From Endomychus coccineus (Eukaryota > Arthropoda > Insecta > Coleoptera > Endomychidae): a stretch of 64,000 nt of DNA. Shown here one piece after another: positions 10,391-22,679 of the stretch. The notes under the pieces were generated by a model. That model was given only the letters and a program-made list of their open reading frames with translations. It had not been told where the DNA came from and did no database searches. Position 1 is the stretch's first letter, and every line of letters begins with the position of its first letter. A program made the translations under genes and the position numbers. The stretch covers positions 62,074,039-62,138,038 of the forward strand of contig OY294067.1 of assembly GCA_958510875.1 (NCBI GenBank), written 5' to 3'.

Positions 10391-10640
10391 CATATAAATT
10401 CTCGGGATAGCACACATACGCTATTATATTTTCACGTCTTTACGTACGTTTCGGTCTCACGACCATCATCAGAAGACTTATTATTTCTAAAACTGGATTA
10501 ATTAAAACTAATTGTATTACACAAAGCGTCCTTACCGTACCAATCCCAATTAAAATGCCCACGTCGCCGAAACGAACAGACACACGAATAATCGAAATTG
10601 TAACACATGTAACAAATGTGTTACAATTTCGATTACTCGT
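10391..10640 (-). mobile_element. PLE terminal repeat fragment carrying a hammerhead
   Basis: On the minus strand it is homologous to the palindrome arms at 26673-27137 and to 36930-37190. It begins next to the TA-flanked end of the preceding transposon. At 10583-10640 there is another inverted junction (TGTAACACATGT / AAATGTGTTACA) with only about 27 bp of the opposite arm left. This is a truncated head-to-head copy. Confidence 0.7.
10436..10477 (-). ncRNA. hammerhead ribozyme, GUACGUA type
   Basis: Minus strand: stem I GUCUU (10473-10477), core CUGAUGA, extra U, stem II GGUC-GUGA-GACC, GAAA, C-GUAC-GUA, cleavage after that A, then AAGAC (10436-10440) pairing perfectly with GUCUU. All core bases are intact. 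It is identical in the core to the copies at 26732-26773 and 27009-27050. Confidence 0.8.
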
Positions 10641-11644
10641 GAATCATGCCGATTTACGCTTATAACAAGTTCCAACAGTCTTTGTGTATGTCCAATTTCA
10701 TCAGTAGGACCAGTACATAATTCCCAAAAAGTTTGAGTGTTCTTACGGCAGTATGGTTCCTCAGATGAGGTAATGATAGCAGAGGAGCCACAAGTGCTCG
10801 CGGATATGAGAATAAATGTCAAACAGTAATTTGGAAGCTTATTGTATAATTAGTGCGGGTATGAATGAGCTGGAGGAAATCACGCATTGGCAGGTCTCCA
10901 AACATGAACACGAAATTTAGCGTCTTCATAACGAATAACTATGACCCACCTCTCTAAAAAAATCATTCAAATTTAGCTTCCTGATTGATAAAAAGAGAAG
11001 GAATGATCCGAAGATTGATTCAAGAACTATAAGCTGTTTTTAGCATTATTATGGAACAAAATAAAAAGGCGTACGTGGGTGGATTCCTGCGCGAATGCTA
11101 ACCCACCGGAACCTGCTAGTTCTTATTATGTCCAAATTGTAGTACGTACGACATATTGCATATGTTGACTTGTCTTATTGCACGTAGTAGTAATGCTAAT
11201 TCCTAAAGGTATTGAAATGATTCTTCACGGTACACGAGCAAGTAACAGGCTCGTAATTCAACAGGAAATGGTCGTTATTTATGTGTACCATGATTCAGGT
11301 TTACTACGGTGACGTGCGTGTCTGAGTACGAAATTCAACATTTTGAGAAACGCACGACTGATTCAAAAAAGTTGTGATTTTTAGATCACATGATTCCCTC
11401 ACTTTTGTAAGTAAAATAGCTTTTGGACACCTTTGCGGGTCAAATGTATATGATTGTAGGAAAGAAAATATATTGGAAATCTTTTATAAACCGCAGATGA
11501 AAGGCGTTATATTATAATCTATGTTACGAGTACATTGAAATTTGATTCAAATGTTTCACATAATGTATATCACCACTATATGTTTCATACCAACACTTGC
11601 TGTTAGGTTGAAATTCCAAGTTATTCACTATAATATAACCTTAA
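10641..11644. other. no recognisable gene
   Basis: Mostly unique-looking sequence. A minus-strand 90-codon ORF (10550-10822) reads through the PLE palindrome and has no family motif. Confidence 0.4.
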
Positions 11645-11719
11645 AGAATATTGGTTTCCGGATGGATTCCACGTCACAATAGCACGACTTGCTGCCGACG
11701 TTTCCCCAATAATTACAGG
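11645..11719 (-). repeat. PLE tail, outer part (separated from the rest by the hAT)
   Basis: TTTCCGGATGGATTCCACGT and following sequence match 15320-15375 and 49018-49075. It holds GAAACGTC and the 3' stem I strand of a hammerhead (about 11693-11704). The remainder resumes at 14491. Confidence 0.8.
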
Positions 11720-14490
11720 CAGTGGCAGCTCCTCGAAGGAGGCTGAGGAGGCTCAGCCTCCTCACCAATTTATCTTAATGATCATTCTTCATTTTATTTC
11801 CTGTTTCTCTGATAATTCTTTAAATTTTACAATTAATTCCCCGTTCTCAGGTGTTATTTTCAATCTGGCAACAGTGGCCAGAGGCTAGATTCTCTATATA
11901 TCTCAAACGCTAAATACGTGTGGTCAACACAGTTGCCGTTTTTCCAACCATTCAATTGCCCAGTGGGGTGAAACAGCGAATATGGCAACATAGTAGGGAG
12001 GCTAGCTTTTCGTACCCATTCGTCGGTCGAATGAAATACGATTACTTGCTCCCGCCTCCCACTGCTAGAAGAATGCGGAAGCTCAGTTGTTGTTTTTATT
12101 CCACGAGGCATAGTAAGGTTAAGTAGTTAATTTTTAAGTTATAATTTATCTAATCGGAATCGGTGAACGTTAAAATTATGAGTGACTTAGTTGCAGAGTT
12201 CTTAGAGAATCCATTTAGTGTATTAACATATGATAGAAAAGTGTTCTTCAAAAACAAAAGGCCCTTACCGGATTTGAAAGGATTAGTGATGGCAGGGAAG
12301 TATCAAAATCGATCGTTTAATACTGATAATTATAAAAAATATGTATGGTTAACGGGATCTGATGTACACAATAAATTATATTGCTGGTAATGCTTGCTAT
12401 TCACATCAGATACAACTTCATGTTGGGGGCACTTGGGTTATAATGATTTGAAAAATTTAGCTCGTGGCCTAGAAAGACATGAAAAATCGCAGGAACATAT
12501 TACATCGTGTATTAAGTTTAAATTAACCGGTAAACAGAATATTGTTAATGCGATTGATTCTACACGAACACGCGAAATCGAAAATCATAATAATACAGTT
12601 AAAGAAAACCGCGAAGTTTTAAAAAAAATCATTGATTTCTTATTGTATTTATCATTTCAAGATTCGGCTTTTAGAGGGCATGATGAAACTGAAAATTCAG
12701 TTAATAAAGGTAATTTTAGGGAATTGTTAGATTTGTTTTGTAAATACGACAGTAAGCTTCGCGATTTTATGACTAACGCGTCAGTATTTGCAGGCACCTC
12801 AAAAACAGTACAAAACGAACAATTATCAATAATTTTAGTATTGTAAAAAATGGACAACTAGTGGAAAGATTTTTAGGGTTTTACGATGTTAGTTCGGGAA
12901 GAACAGCGATCAATTTATTTAATTTCTTAATGGAAACATTTCAACGATTTGACTTTGCGAATAAATTAATAGCTCAAACCTACGACGGCGCATCTGTAAT
13001 GGCGGGACATTTAAACGGTCTCCAAACAAAAATAAAATCAGTTTCGCCACAGGCTATTTTCACCCATTGTTACGCTCACAACATGAATTTGGTTTTAAGT
13101 AATGCATGTAATTCCATTAAGGAAGTTAGAATTTTTTTTTCCAACTTACCGTCATTTTCAAATTTTTTTAGCAAATTCACCAAACGAACTGAAATTTTGA
13201 ATAACATAGTAGGAAACAGAATTCCCTGTAATGCTCCAACTCGATGGAATTTTACATCACGTGCAGTGTTTACCATTCACAAAAATAAAGACAAATTAAT
13301 TGAAACATTTGATTTTATATTAAACAGTGATGACTTTTCGACAGATCAGGTTTCATTAAATGCTGCTGTTGGTTTAAAATCTTATTTAGAAAATGAAGAA
13401 TTTTTTTTTTCTTGATACTTTTAAATTAATATTTGAACAAATTGATCTTATTTTTCAAATTTTACAACATAAATTCACTGATATAATTTATTCAAGAGAT
13501 CGTTTGAAACATCTCATTGATAAAATTTCAAGTTTCCGTAATACAGGCTTTCATTTTAATATTTTATTTCAAAATTTTTCAACTGATGAGGCTCCTCCCG
13601 CGAAAAGGAGGAAAACATATAATTTGGTAGACAAGAAACTACATTATAAACAACTTTTTTATGAAATTTTAGATACCATTAAAGGTCAAATTGAGATTCG
13701 ATTTTCCGATTTACATGAATTGAAGTTTTTCGACTTGACGAATAGAAGATTTTTCGAATCTTTTTCAAAAGAGTTTCCCAATACACTTTTAGATAACTTA
13801 GTTCTAAAATATAAATTTTTTGATAAAATAACACTGCACAATGAATTATGCGTTATATACTCGGATAAAGATATTTTAGGCCAGTACGACAGTCACGCCG
13901 ATATGATAAAATATATGATAGACAATGATTTGCAACAAGTTTTACCTCAGTTTTATAAACTACTTTGTTTGACAGTCACCATTCCTGTCACGTCGGCATC
14001 GGTGGAGAGATCATTTTCTACTCTCAAACGAATTAAAACTTACATGCGAATTACAATGGACCAAAATCGTTTATACAATGTTAGTTTGATATCTATTGAA
14101 AAAGATTTAGTAAAACACTTAAAACAAAATGATACATTTTATGATAATATTATTGATCATTTTTCGCAAACTAAAGACCGTAGAATTCCGTTAATATATA
14201 AAAAAAGTTAATGAAATTAATTAAAAAAAACAAAGTATGAAAAATTCCAAAAAAAAGAAAAAATATCAAAAATCCAAAAAAAAAAAATAACAAAAAAAAA
14301 CAAAAAAATTTTTTGCCAAAAGAAACTCTACACCTCCACGTTGGTTCTTGCTGGGCAACAATTAATTTTGTCACTGAAGTAGCTGGTACGGTCGCTGTGC
14401 ACAAGTTAAATTAATTGGCTGAGTAGAGTATATTAAAAAAAACGTTTTATGTCCAGCCTCCTCCCTTAAAAAGTTCACGAGCCGCCACTG
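11720..14490 (+). mobile_element. hAT transposon, 2771 bp, with perfect 8-bp target duplication
   Basis: The ends are CAGTGGCAGCTC (left) and CAGTGGCGGCTCGTGAAC (right, read inward). The 8-bp direct repeat ATTACAGG occurs at 11712-11719 and 14491-14498. The element carries a broken transposase gene in the same orientation. Directly after the gene (14222-14310) is a very A-rich tract. The host sequence is a PLE tail whose uninterrupted paralogues at 15283-15540 and 48965-49135 show the empty site. Confidence 0.93.
12163..14211 (+). pseudogene. hAT transposase (ZMYM1-like), broken
   Basis: The segments are colinear with ZMYM1-like hAT proteins. A TTF-type zinc finger spans about 12300-12520 (KLYCW, CLLFTSDT, W..LGYNDL, then RHEKSQEH). 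The DUF4371-like region carries TYDGASVMAGHLNGLQ and HCYAHNMNLVLSNAC, then APTRW. The C-terminal dimerisation domain carries TSASVERSFSTLKRIKT and MRITMDQNRL. Three lesions are visible. A TAA at 12388-12390 sits inside the CxxC of the finger. A deletion with a frame change near 12846 fuses NEQLSIILVL to KNGQLVERFLGF and removes the first catalytic Asp region. A frameshift lies in the T10 run near 13400. Otherwise the frames are long, so inactivation looks fairly recent. Confidence 0.9.
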
Positions 14491-14700
14491 ATTACAGGTA
14501 GAATCTTCAGGGTAGGCTTGAGGGTTGAACTAAAACTGATTCTACTGGTTTCTGATGCGGTATTTATTGTAGGAAAGAATCCTTCACGCTACACAGTTCA
14601 CTGCCTTTATTTCGGTGGTTAACTCCATTCTGGCACCTGACGCTGCCCAATGACTTGTTCGTGTGTCCCAAATTGGTTGTCCGAATGGGGTATCCCCGTT
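14491..14700 (-). repeat. PLE C-terminus and tail, inner part
   Basis: Continues the PLE tail across the hAT. It holds TCTTCAG (14504-14510), the complement of the CUGAAGA core, then the segment shared with 15400-15540. Minus-strand scraps resemble the end of the PLE protein. Confidence 0.7.
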
Positions 14701-15282
14701 AATATTCCAGATAGAAAAAACTGTTCACGGATCCGTGTCCTGTTTTTTAGAGACAAATTCAATGGCGTTTGCAAATTTTCACTGTCAGTCGTTTTGACAC
14801 CACAGCCAACTTTTTGATTCTTTCACATTTAAACAATGTCTTCTATTTGTCTCAATATGAAAGATATCGCCAAACTGTAGAAACTTCATGTTGGCACTTT
14901 TTCACAAAGAATCAATAGGCGTAGTCAGATATTGCTATCGTATTCCCACTTTTGAGGTATGGCGCTAAACTTATATTTTTTAATGCAACTCATAGTTGCC
15001 TTTGACCTTTCTGAAGAAAGATGTTTTTCTGATTTCAACGTTATATAACATGATAGGTCTGAAACAGTTACAACATGAGAAAAGAAAATGTTCAGTACAT
15101 TATCTTATTTTGTAGCCTTAAAATGAATTTTGACTCAATGGAGTTGTCTGAAAATAACAAAAATATAACACCTTTGAACTATAAAACCTTTACGCAACAA
15201 ATAACAATAATAGTAACATTTTTTCAATAGACTTATGTTAAATATTAAAATATCGAAAACAAGCTAACGGATCTTGAGTTGT
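14701..15282. other. no recognisable feature
   Basis: Spacer between two PLE tails. Confidence 0.45.
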
Positions 15283-15715
15283 AGGCTTCCGCGGATAGCT
15301 TATCTTGAAAAATCTTGGCTTCCGGATGGATTCTACGTCACAATAGCACGATTTGATGCCGACGTTACCACAACCATTACAGCTGGCATCTTCAGGGCAG
15401 GCTTGATTGAGGTTTGACCTGAAACTGATTCTACTGGTTTCTGTAGCCGTATTTATTGTAGGAAAAATCCTTCACGCTACACAGTTCACTGCCTTTATTC
15501 CGGTGGTTTACTCCGTTCTGGCCCCTGACCCTGCCGTTGTGTGATCATGTTTGAAGTGGAATTTTCCAGGATGGGTTTTCAAATGTTGGGAAGGTAATAT
15601 CCTCAGTCATGATTTAGATTATTTGAATGTTTTGGGATTTCTATAGCTTCAAGGCTCGGGCTAGGATTTTAGTATTTTCGAAAAGGATTTGATGATTAGT
15701 GTCAAACTCGTGTCC
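15283..15715 (-). mobile_element. PLE 3' fragment: C-terminal coding scrap plus tail
   Basis: The minus strand from 15715 encodes the post-GIY-YIG tail (EFDTNHQ, then ENTKILARA) and continues into the tail shared with 14491-14700 and 48965-49135. It is head-to-head with the plus-strand PLE piece at 15796-16250: 15580-15715 is the inverted counterpart of 16085-16230. Confidence 0.7.
15357..15399 (-). ncRNA. degenerate hammerhead
   Basis: Minus strand: UGCC stem I, CUGAAGA core, stem II remnant, then GUAAC where GAAAC is expected (A13 to U), GUC, and GGCA pairing with UGCC. It is the paralogue of the intact motif at 49054-49096. Loss of the GAAA motif should abolish activity. Confidence 0.6.
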
Positions 15716-15795
15716 CGCAAGTGCAGATTTCTCCCATTCCAACATTCAAAAAGCCATTACGAAATACCCTTTGCCCAAAATTTCAAATCAGCCTG

Positions 15796-16250
15796 AGCCA
15801 CAACCCCCCCCCCCTGATTTATTCACTGCCTATCTCCCATATATTGGAAATATAAAAGATCGAATTTCCAAAATCCTTGAGAACCGTAATATTTCTACTT
15901 GGTTTACCACACTTCCAAGACTATCTGTTTTACAAACCTATCAAAGATTCGCTTCCTCCTCTCCACTTAGAAGGTGTTTATAGCATCCCCTGTTCTTACG
16001 GTAAAATCTACATTGATGAAACAGGTCGTACAGTAGCTACTCGTGTGAAAGAGCATGAGTGCTGTACAAGGCTTCGTGACACCAGTAGCACTTGCGGAAC
16101 ACAAGTTTGACACTGATCATCACGATCACGAAAATACTAAAATCCTAGCCCGAGTCCCAAACTTTTTCAGCGAAAAATCTTTGAAGCTATAGAAATCCTA
16201 AAACATCCAAATAATCTAAATATCACATTCGGACACACAATTTGGGACAA
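15796..16250 (+). pseudogene. PLE polyprotein fragment with GIY-YIG endonuclease
   Basis: Frame one reads FTAYLPYIGNIKDRISKILE (from about 15818), the linker before the endonuclease. Another frame reads KDSLPPLHLEGVYSIPCSYG, then KIYIDETGRTVATRVKEH, the GIY-YIG core (GVY...YI.ETGR). One key Gly (YIGETGR) is replaced by Asp. A further frame gives LAEHKFDTDHHDH and ENTKILARVPNFFSEK, the tail. At least two frameshifts separate the parts. No reverse transcriptase domain is present. Confidence 0.8.
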
Positions 16251-18446
16251 ACTGCTGTTGATCAATCGAGAAGGCGATGTAAACATGTTGCGGTTTCAAC
16301 ATTCAGTTGTAAAAAAAAATTTGAAAGCATCTAAAAGTACCCAACACAAGAGTGAAAAAGATCAAATGAACTAAAATTTAAAACTGACCGAAAATTCATC
16401 ATTACACAACGATTTCTCTGATTTTCAATCAGAAAAATCTCATGACAGTATTGAAGACGATAATTATGCTGAATGCTAAGGTTGTGGATAACCACATTAA
16501 TGCAGGATGATTGAAATAGATGTAGATGCGGAAACTGGTTCCACGAAGGTTGTTCAAAGTACTTAAGCTTGTGTGAGATCATTGTGGTGAAGCTTTGTGC
16601 TAGAAAATAGAAACTGTCAACATAGAGATTCTGAATAGCCTCTATTGTTACCTAAATCATCTCACCCGGACACTCCGGATGAATCGTCGTGTGCCTAGAT
16701 AAAATATTCATGTTTTAAAGAAAAAGTTTACTATTTTATTTGTCGCAATCTCAAGATTATAATGTTACTTTTGATATCAGTTTCAATAACAAACTGCAAT
16801 TATATATTACGGCAAATTAAAATTTCCTGAATTAATTTAATAAGGTGGCTATCTCTCTTGGAATTATCCTACTATGTACAGTGAGGGGAGTAAAAATGTG
16901 AAAAGTATATTTTCAAAATGTAGTCCGAAATCTAGCAATCGTAATTTTACAGTGACACATATATTTCGAAGACTTAAAGGCATGTTTTAAAAATGAAGTT
17001 TTCCTGGATATTGAATCATGCCAGTCATATGCCTAACAATATCATGAGTGGAGATAAAATCTTCATATAAAACACTTTTACTGAGATTGTTGACTAGGTG
17101 CGGAATATCAAAGTTACTTGAGTGAACAAGTGTTGTCGGTGGTAGACTTTCAAGGGTTTATCATACGAACCCTGTTGATTTATAAGTAATTCTGTATATA
17201 ATATTACAAAGAGATTGAGCGACAGTTGAAGAAACTATAGTTGACCTAACATCTGAAGATACCGCGCAATGGTTCGAGCAAACCATTTAAAGTTGCCGTC
17301 TCAGTAAGAAACTTGTGACTTTGAACAAAGTTATTATATCCAGTTGCAATGAAAAATTGAAAAATGTAAATCAAAACCATGAGCTATCTGTCAAGATCTT
17401 GACGCCGTGAACCACTACAATTCAATAATAATGATTTAAGGATGAGAAGAACCACATAATTCACGAATTTTGGCGGATAAGTATCCCAATATTTGGATGT
17501 TTGATTGTGGTATAGTTGTGCTCGAAGAGGCCATAACCCTATTTCCCGAAACAAAATATAATAATTTACATTATTTGGATATATCCCAACTGATATTCAT
17601 CCAAATATAAAAAAGGAACACAACTTTTTTACTGATGGGTGCTACATGAAACAATTTCAAAATCCAAGGAAAATATTGAGCATTTATGGAATGTTTTTGC
17701 TAGAAGTGTTGTCAGTAGTTTCAGTTTCAAAACTTTAGTGTTCGTTTTTGCGAGTGTTTTAGTTTATTTTGACTATTATTCACGAAATCATTATGGACAA
17801 ACATAGATGTCCCAATTTCTATACACAAGAAATGGAAATTTCGAAAGTGGAACAGTAAAAGAAGTGGAGTGAATGAGAAAAATGTATGACATTAATAACA
17901 CTCTAACAGTCATCAGCATCGACTCAGTCTCATTATTAACTTGGAAGCAGGTTATATCTCAATTTATATTTGTGGTTGGTGATATTTGTTGCACTATCTG
18001 GCCAAGAAATCATCTGAATGTGTTTTTCCGTAAACGAAAATTCGAACTGTCAAGTTTCCATTTCTACCAAATTCAATTATTACCAATCTATATTTTTCTT
18101 CATTATTGTAAATCATTTTATTCCCATTATATACTTTCATATATTTTATTTCAATGTATTATCTGCTTACAAAACTTACTTTAAAACAAGTCTCCATAAG
18201 TCGGTGCTAATTTCATTGTCAGACTCTTTTATATTGCAAGTAATAAGTAATATTGTCATGTCAGCATTAGCGTTCATCATTCTACCGGACAAGTTCTTCT
18301 ACCATGTGAATCCTAATTTGCAAGATTTCATCAATAAAGTCTATATAAGCAACCGACATAGGAGGTGTACGCATCGATCTGAATAATGTAACTTAATGTT
18401 TTTTCATTCACATTTAATGGAGAATTAATGAATGAATCGAACTGAT
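16251..18446. other. no recognisable gene; low-complexity ORFs at 17873-18386
   Basis: The two overlapping AT-rich ORFs (103 and 122 codons) are rich in F, I, Y and S. They share no family motif and are probably chance, although the candidate exon at 18759-18915 lies downstream. Confidence 0.4.
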
Positions 18447-18705
18447 TTCCAAATTATTTATCATTATGTTTCATTAATTAGCTGGACTAAATTACAAACT
18501 ATATGTCATTATGTTCTATTAATAAACCGAATTAATTTTCTAATTATTTATCATTACATTTTATTAATTAATTGAACTGAATTCCAAATTATATGTCATT
18601 ATGTTTTATTAATTAACCGAACTAATTTTCAAATTATTTATCGTTGTGTTTCATTAATTAACTGAACAAAATTTCAAATTAAATGTCATCATGTTTTATT
18701 TTATT
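18447..18705. repeat. minisatellite, 45-bp units alternating in a 90-bp higher-order repeat
   Basis: Six units of about 45 bp start near 18447, 18492, 18537, 18582, 18627 and 18672. Odd units carry ATTTATC, even units ATATGTC or AAATGTC, so two unit types alternate three times. TTATTAATTAA-like cores recur in each. Confidence 0.85.
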
Positions 18706-18758
18706 TGTACATTTGTTTTAATGAATTTTTTCAGCCAGTTTTACCAATGTTGTTTCTT

Positions 18759-18915
18759 TCAGATCAAATTTAACTTATCTCAAACAAAAATCTTCAGGGA
18801 TACGCCCCCTAACCAATATTTACTTAAAAACATTCAGCTCTATCAAAAAACTGGCGCGTGGCAATATAAAACACCAATTCATTCAAGACGTCAATATAAT
18901 GATATAATGAAATAA
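18759..18915 (+). CDS. possible terminal exon of an unknown host gene
   Basis: A pyrimidine-rich stretch ending TTTCTTTCAG (about 18750-18759) looks like a splice acceptor. After it the frame stays open for about 51 codons (IKFNLSQTKIFRDTPPNQYL, then LKNIQLYQKTGAWQ, a basic tail and TAA at 18913-18915). The peptide is hydrophilic and its base composition is less AT-skewed than the flanks. No family is recognised. No upstream exon or donor could be assigned. It could also be chance. Confidence 0.3.
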
Positions 18916-20059
18916 TATCATTTATTTCCCATTACAAATTATAATGCCTAACACCTTTCGCGAAATCTTTTTGGTTACCTGAGTCGTTGAACGTACTATT
19001 GTAATATTCCCTCGTCACTATCCGAATTTCATGTCTACTAGTATGGGAATCACAGATCGTGATGAATACGCATTGAATAAATATTGAAATTTGATGCGTC
19101 TCATTGTGTACAATTCACGTAATGTAATACAAATATAGCAATTGAACATTATTCGCCTTTGCGATCCACACCCACAATACAATAGGTTTAACCTTTGACG
19201 CAAATCATTTTCCTAGTAATTTTCGATGTTTCCCGTTCAGCGTAAATTGTCTTCAAATTCTTATCTTCTCATTCATCAATTGTTAGACTTTGATCCCTAT
19301 GGTACATATGAATCACTCGTCCAGCCTGGATGGAGTAAGTTACCGTAACGGTGAATACAATGGTACCTTGTAACGATTAGTATGATTCACATACTTTGTA
19401 GCAAATTGAGCACCGTCAAATAAAATTATCATTTCGAATGAGTGATGATAAGCCACCGTGAAATGTTCTCGTGAATATAGTATATAGTATAGTAGAACGG
19501 ATTCGGGTTGTTTTTTTTTTTGGAGCGATAATGTAAAGTTGCTCTACTCTAGCTTTACGAGTCTTTTATCTCTGAACATACATCGAAATCGTTGTTATTA
19601 TTATTCATATTAATGTAACTGATGGTCTTAATCAATCTTAATCTTATACACAATCAAGGGTCTTACTTACGAACGTTTTTCCTGAGTATGACTTCGTGTA
19701 AATTCGTTCATCAAGAAGTTTGAGGAATGCATCGAAAGTAAAGACTGACTCTACTAAAACATTGAAATTATTCTGAGAATTATTCCACTTTCGCTTGAAT
19801 ATAAACACATATCTCGAATATATACATAAATTAACAATAATTAACATGTATCTCAATTATTAATAATATTGTGGAGATACAGTATTCGATGTATAAATAG
19901 ACCACAATAGTTATAATTAGAGACTCACGGAAATGGAATGAATTCTGCAAAAAAGTTATTGATAAATCTTGCAGTGTCTTTCGAATAATAACCTAAAACC
20001 GTGCAGCGACGGCTCCTCCGGGTAGGCAGCTCACCATACCAATCAAACTCATGAATATA
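18916..20059. other. no recognisable feature
   Basis: Unique-looking AT-rich sequence with no supported ORF. Confidence 0.45.
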
Positions 20060-21015
20060 ATATAATGCGTGGAGAAAACATTTCGCAAACCAAAGCAACG
20101 TTTGTTAAACAGTATGGGGACTCCTCAACATCGATTGGGATGATTCACAAGTGGTTTACTGATTTTCGTTGTGGTGGTATGACCACAAAGAACGCCTAAC
20201 GTTCTGGTCGTCCAATTGAGGTTACAACGCCAGAAGTCGTCGATAAAATTAAACGAGATTGCTGAGGCTACAGGCATCTCAACCGAATGAGTTTGGAACA
20301 TTCTACATAAATTTTTAAATATGAGAAGGCTATCTGCCATATGGGCGCCGCATTTGGTTTGTTGTTGATAACAAGCGCGACCGTTTGACACCTTCAAGGG
20401 AGTGTTTGGCGATATTCAAGGGCGACAAGAAGGACTGTTTCATGATTGCGGACGAAATATGGATCCGTCACAATACACCAGAGACTACAGAAAGCCGAAA
20501 CAGTGAACTTGTCTTGGCGAATCGAGGCCGAAAAATGCCAAAGTGAGTTTATCAGCCAACGAAGTCATGGCAACAGTTTTTTGGGATGCACACGGTATCG
20601 TCAAAATCGATTACCTTGAAAAGAGCAGAACGATTGTCGGCGTATATTATGCAAAGCTGTTGGATCGATTCGCCGCCAAATTTAAGCGAAAGCGGCCGCA
20701 TTTAGAAGTGCTCTCCCACCAGAACAACGCACAGAACCGCAGCGGCCGCTTTTGGAAAAGAAAAAAGTGCCCTCTCACCAGGACAACGCACCGACGCATA
20801 GGTCCACAGTCGCAATGGCAAAATTGCATGAATTGGTTCATCATCCCCCATATTCTCCAGATTTGGCCCCCTGCGATTTTTCTGAAGAAATGGCTTGGCG
20901 GAAAGAGATTTGGCTCCAACGATGGACGAATTGTATCGGGCTACAAGGAGATTATGTTGAGAAATTAAGTTTTGACCAACTAATTATTTCTTGTTTCATG
21001 TTTCACCTACCGCTC
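20060..21015 (+). pseudogene. mariner (DD34D) transposase, nearly full length but decayed
   Basis: Broken frames cover the whole family order: ENISQTKATFVKQYGDSS, then IHKWFTDFRCGGMTTK and RSGRPIEVTTPEVVDK (helix-turn-helix), MATVFWDA (about 20563), and HQDNAPTHRS, then LHELVHHPPYSPDLAPCDF (second and third Asp, 20776-20880). A 57-bp tandem duplication (about 20695-20805, both copies starting GCGGCCGC) doubles the ACCAGnACAAC motif around the second catalytic Asp. The right end (TTTCACCTACCGCTC then TA at 21016-21017) resembles the GAGAGCAAGGTGAAAAG terminus at 50689. Many stops are present. Confidence 0.85.
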
Positions 21016-21089
21016 TAATGTTTTAACCTCTAGCCCAGCAATCAATCATATATCGTGGAACGAATTCGCTTTTGAGGATATATTATACA

Positions 21090-21835
21090 TAGACCCATTG
21101 CACTGATATCTTTCGTCATATTCTCTCAGATAGATCATTCCATGTCTCGCGGACGGAGTTTATTCCGACACAATAGCTACTAACGCTGGTGTTCCAGAGG
21201 GATCAATCTCTGCATCAACTTTTTTTTTGCTCCATATCAATATTTGTTGGAAGTGATTTATCACAGCTTTGCAAATGGTGGTACACTCCATACGGCTTTC
21301 TTGTCTAGAGACCAAATATCATCTAATAAAGCCGGAGGAGAGGTAAAGACTTTGATGAAACCAAAACTAATCAGGATTTCTTCTCCAGGAAGGAAAATCC
21401 CACAATCCCTAATATGACGTTGTCAGGTACAACTATTCCTGAGGGTGGCCTCCATATCCATGCTGGAGTACTGTTCACATGTTTGGAATTCGGTTCCCAA
21501 AACATAAGCTGAAGCTCTCAGATTCTATTCAGAAGAGAGCTATCCGTCTGATTGGTGATGTCAAACTGACCGTAGGGGATCTTCCGTGGTCGGTTCTCAT
21601 CAGACGTCTGTTGTTTCACCACGAGAAATTCCAGGTAGGCTGACTAGTCACTCCTCCATTTTCAAGCTCGAGACCTTCCGGACTTCTTCCTAACGGCAAA
21701 GTTGTGGAACGCTTTGCCTAGGTCTTTCCTTGGCTTGTAACCTACAAACTTTAAGAAAAATTCTAATGGTCATCTCCCCTCCCAACATTTCACCGCTGGC
21801 TTACACGATGTTCTTCGAACAGTAGAGCTTCTCCT
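21090..21835 (+). pseudogene. LINE (Jockey/R1-type) reverse transcriptase and 3' end
   Basis: The frame gives DGVYSDTIATNAGVPEGSIS followed by LLHINICW (about 21160-21255), matching INAGVPQGSVLSPTLFLLHIND. It then gives YHSFANGGTLHTAF, where a catalytic FADD-like box is replaced by FANG. Downstream are LEYCSHVWNSVP, a QKRA-like segment (21535) and LWNALP-like residues (about 21700). The 3' UTR ends near 21835. Frameshifts are numerous. Same family as 7370-7960. Confidence 0.75.
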
Positions 21836-22679
21836 CTTGAGTAGTCAAAATGAAAAAATACATCATTGTGACTTCGACACAATGCGAGACAATTAGAGAT
21901 CGTCTAGCAGAAGAATGTGAGTCGAGTTCACGATATTTTGATATCTGTCGAGGAGTAAGCCATTCTTTTACCAACTCTTTTTCTTTGCGGAAATCGTTTT
22001 TCAATGAGACCGCTACAATATATGCTGATACTAGATATTACTCACCCTTGCACTAACAAACTCTGATGTTTCACACTTTATGATCCACAATACTGAATAG
22101 CAAGGTAGCTGATAGGCAGCTTACGACACGAATATGGCGGGAAGCAATCAAAAGTTGGGGTTTGGTATAGTACTGATTTGTGGTGTTAATTGTATCTACT
22201 ACTATTAATGTTAATTATTCTTACTGTTGTTGTGCTAAGAAAGTGATGGTGTAAGAATGAAATCAGCATCAAGAAGCCACCAAGAAGGATTTGAACAGCC
22301 GGGTAATCTGAGATAATGTACATATATGTACAATATAACTTTTTTCTAAATAAATGTCGCTCCAACAATCTTTGTTGCGAAGATAAGTTGTACCCAAGAC
22401 ATTCAAGAAAACTGAACAGATTTGAGTAAAACCTTGTTAATAATAAATAATTGGCAAACCAGATCATGCATTGAATAATTAGTAGTATGAAAAATATGAT
22501 ATGTTACAACATGGTGGAAACGAAATATTCAGATACAAAAAATGTATGTCGTTATTTAGAGAAACTTACTAAAGACCATATCACCTTTGAATTGTTCATG
22601 ATATTTTTTAATACAAGATCCAACTCGCACAAGTTTTGCTAATGAGCTGATATTCAAATGTAAGTTGACCCATTGTTTC
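21836..22679. other. no recognisable gene
   Basis: Short overlapping ORFs on both strands (21801-22056) are not supported. Confidence 0.4.

Noticed and set aside
10550..10822. Minus ORF of 90 codons with Cys residues
   Set aside because: Its C-terminal half is PLE palindrome sequence and the rest matches no family.
17873..18386. Two overlapping hydrophobic ORFs as a membrane protein
   Set aside because: Composition follows the local AT bias, there is no conserved motif, and the frames overlap out of register.
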